33,058 nt of DNA, taken from positions 1 to 33,058 of IMG/VR virus record IMGVR_UViG_3300027763_000152; one strand, 5' to 3'. Below are positions 31,843-33,058 of the stretch, one piece after another. Made by a program: the position numbers and the translations under genes. The first letter of the stretch is position 1. The number at the start of each line of letters is the position of its first letter. The stretch is from a virus. The notes under the pieces are model-generated. The model had not been told where the DNA came from. It was given only the letters and a program-made list of their open reading frames with translations, and did not search any database.

Positions 31843-31986
31843 TCACTCAATTTTACTTTTGACAATTTGTTCCTTTAAAATATCAATGATAGCTTTCTCT
31901 AACAACAAAGCGACTTCGTCTGCTGTTAAATCAAGCTTAACCAATGCACTACCATCTTCCTGTTCAAACAGCTCGATTATTTTCAT
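31843..31986 (-). CDS. Very small phage protein of unknown function
   Basis: A 47-residue ORF beginning MKIIELFEQEDGSALVKLDL, then TADEVALLLEKAIIDILKEQ. It is predicted to be a beta hairpin followed by one long helix. It overlaps the DUF3310 gene by 24 nt and ends two bases before the next ATG. The reading frame is supported by the tight operon fit and by the amphipathic pattern; function is unknown. Confidence 0.65.
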   Translation of the reverse strand: MKIIELFEQEDGSALVKLDLTADEVALLLEKAIIDILKEQIVKSKIE

Positions 31987-32230
31987 TGCGTTTTTCCAGT
32001 TCTCTATTGATGTACCACATAGCTTTACGCAGGTCCTCTACGGCATCTTGTTTAAGATCGCATCGCCAGATGTACTTCAGAGCATTGCCTAAGTTAAACC
32101 CCATGTGCTCTGTTATCTGAATACATTCGATACCAGAAGGATGCATGGTGTAGTGTGCAGGGCGCTCTACAGGATCAGGTTGTGGTGTGTTTAATTCTTT
32201 GTAATGTTCTATGTCAATCTCGTTCAGCAT
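31964..32230 (-). CDS. DUF3310 protein
   Basis: An 88-residue protein with both hallmarks of the DUF3310 family: ERPAHYTMHPSGIECIQI (about 22-39) and LGNALKYIWRCDLKQDAVED (about 47-66), followed by DLRKAMWYI. The family is common in phages and is labelled nucleotide-kinase-like in some databases, but no Walker motif is present here and the biochemical role is unclear. It lies between the metallophosphoesterase (17-nt overlap) and a small gene, consistent with a nucleotide-metabolism operon. Confidence 0.85.
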   Translation of the reverse strand: MLNEIDIEHYKELNTPQPDPVERPAHYTMHPSGIECIQITEHMGFNLGNALKYIWRCDLKQDAVEDLRKAMWYINRELEKRNENNRAV

Positions 32231-32987
32231 ATTTTTTGTTCAAATAGTTTAAAGAAACGGGCATTAAGTCAAACTCTCCGTCATTCACATCATGCAAGAC
32301 TAAGAAGCCACGCCAATGTCTGTTACCTTGGCTGCTCATGTAGTCTTCATTGTGTTCATAACAGGAACCTGCAATGACACTGGTTAGTAGTCCCCCATCC
32401 GCTTTGTAGCCCGTAGCGATTTGAAGACCCTGCTGATGTCCCTGTACGCAGGACATATGCTTTTTAGATAAACAAGCTGCAGCAGTAGTGACAGGGCGCC
32501 CCATGAGGCCAGTGGTAAAGTAATGACTATAAGCAACACCATCCAAAACCACGACATCAAGAAAGTTGTGAACGTCCCAACCATATTCTTCGTATCCAAG
32601 ATCGCTAATTGAAAGAACCCCCTCAAGTTTAGCATCATCGTTGACAGCGCGGTTAATCCTGTGTTCATGGTTTCCTAAAGTTAGTACTAGTTTTGGTTTG
32701 TATTGTTTCTCTTTATTCTTTTTAGCTCGTGCATTAAAGTCCCATATTGGAGACAGGAAGCTAACCATAGCGTCCTTGCTAGCTTTAATATCCTCGACAT
32801 AGCGGCGTCCTTCAAAGCTCTTTTTGCCAACATCGTAACTAGATAAACTAGGCATGTCTGCAAAGTCACCAATACAAATAATTGTGTCAGGTTTCTTCTC
32901 TACAGCATACCTACCGATTTTACTGAGGTAACTAAAGTCAACCCCAGGTTTTGCCTGTACGTCAGGCAGGACTAAGTGTTTTGCCAT
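32214..32987 (-). CDS. Calcineurin-like metallophosphoesterase
   Basis: A 257-residue enzyme with the ordered metal-binding motifs: LPDVQAK (D9, with Gln11 in place of the usual His of DxH), CIGDFADM (D41, GDxxD form), GNHEHR (106-108), H155 in AYSHYF, and GHQQG (H184). The DxQ and GHQQ variants mean that two of the ordinary His ligands are replaced by Gln, so metal use or substrate may differ from classic phosphatases. Similar enzymes are frequent in phage replication modules and may act on nucleotides or DNA ends; the substrate is unknown. It starts inside the end of the preceding, truncated gene. Confidence 0.85.
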   Translation of the reverse strand: MAKHLVLPDVQAKPGVDFSYLSKIGRYAVEKKPDTIICIGDFADMPSLSSYDVGKKSFEGRRYVEDIKASKDAMVSFLSPIWDFNARAKKNKEKQYKPKLVLTLGNHEHRINRAVNDDAKLEGVLSISDLGYEEYGWDVHNFLDVVVLDGVAYSHYFTTGLMGRPVTTAAACLSKKHMSCVQGHQQGLQIATGYKADGGLLTSVIAGSCYEHNEDYMSSQGNRHWRGFLVLHDVNDGEFDLMPVSLNYLNKKYAERD

Positions 32988-33058
32988 TTGCTAAAATGAA
33001 TCCTAAGTTTGCTAATGAGTAGGCAAAGAACGCTAGTGCCATGCCCGTGTTGTTCTTA
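32962..33058 (-). CDS. C-terminal end of a membrane protein, cut by the window edge
   Basis: The last 31 codons of a minus-strand reading frame are visible. The sequence has a hydrophobic helix MALAFFAYSLANLGFILANG close to the C-terminus, then KTLSPA and a stop at 32962-32964. It overlaps the metallophosphoesterase start by 26 nt, as other genes in this operon do. An ATG at 33040-33042 could even be its start, giving a 26-residue peptide. The true length and function cannot be judged. Confidence 0.45.
   Translation of the reverse strand, partial: KNNTGMALAFFAYSLANLGFILANGKTLSPA

Noticed and set aside
1-33058. Integrase, attachment site or lysogeny genes
   Set aside because: None of the visible proteins resembles a recombinase or repressor, and no tRNA-derived att-like sequence is present in the window.

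Overview
The window is a 33 kb segment of a tailed double-stranded DNA phage genome, most probably a podovirus with a P22-like neck and tail from an uncultivated aquatic bacterium. This rests on a small terminase-HNH-large terminase-portal-scaffold-capsid block, proteins resembling P22 gp4 and gp10 followed by a needle-position protein and three candidate ejection proteins, and no tail tube, sheath or tape-measure genes. The aquatic origin is inferred from fibre proteins of a kind common in aquatic phages (LamG/SPRY-like and RYWV-type) and from a phage class II ribonucleotide reductase. The host cannot be named. No integrase, repressor, tRNA, insertion sequence or CRISPR array was seen, so a lytic lifestyle is likely but not proven.

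Layout. Bases 1-1067 hold no convincing gene. They contain degenerate tandem repeats with cgacac-type hairpins (1-250), a run of GC-rich stem-loops, G-runs and a 16-bp palindrome (337-825), then a 66-bp pure A/T tract (833-898). They end in a textbook sigma70-type promoter (986-1014) with a leader hairpin. This looks like a control region and perhaps a replication origin. From 1068 to 29528 every gene points right, tightly packed with many 1-4 nt overlaps: packaging and head genes (1068-8862), two terminators around a probable abundant virion protein (8871-9371), fibres with small accessory genes including a cupin and a Dps-like miniferritin (9384-17946), a membrane-rich lysis cassette ending in an M15 peptidase (17943-20086), the P22-like tail (20095-22963), and ejection proteins with a small conserved-motif protein (22980-29528).

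A strong bidirectional terminator (29531-29569) separates this from a left-pointing module running to the window edge: small proteins, a class II ribonucleotide reductase, a DUF3310 protein, a metallophosphoesterase and a truncated membrane protein. This module appears to be the start of the nucleotide-metabolism/replication half, which continues outside the window. Several genes under 60 codons (17943-18122, 29568-29714, 31667-31840, 31843-31986 and the partial 32962-33058) were found by direct reading.

The right-pointing genes build, fill and release the virion. The GroES-like protein probably adapts the host chaperonin for capsid folding. The left-pointing genes supply deoxynucleotides and regulatory or repair functions. 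The least ordinary parts are the structured leader region, the Dps-like gene beside a His-rich cupin, the five consecutive small membrane-protein genes before the endolysin, and two places where an HNH or zinc-finger gene overprints the Ser-rich tail of its upstream neighbour.
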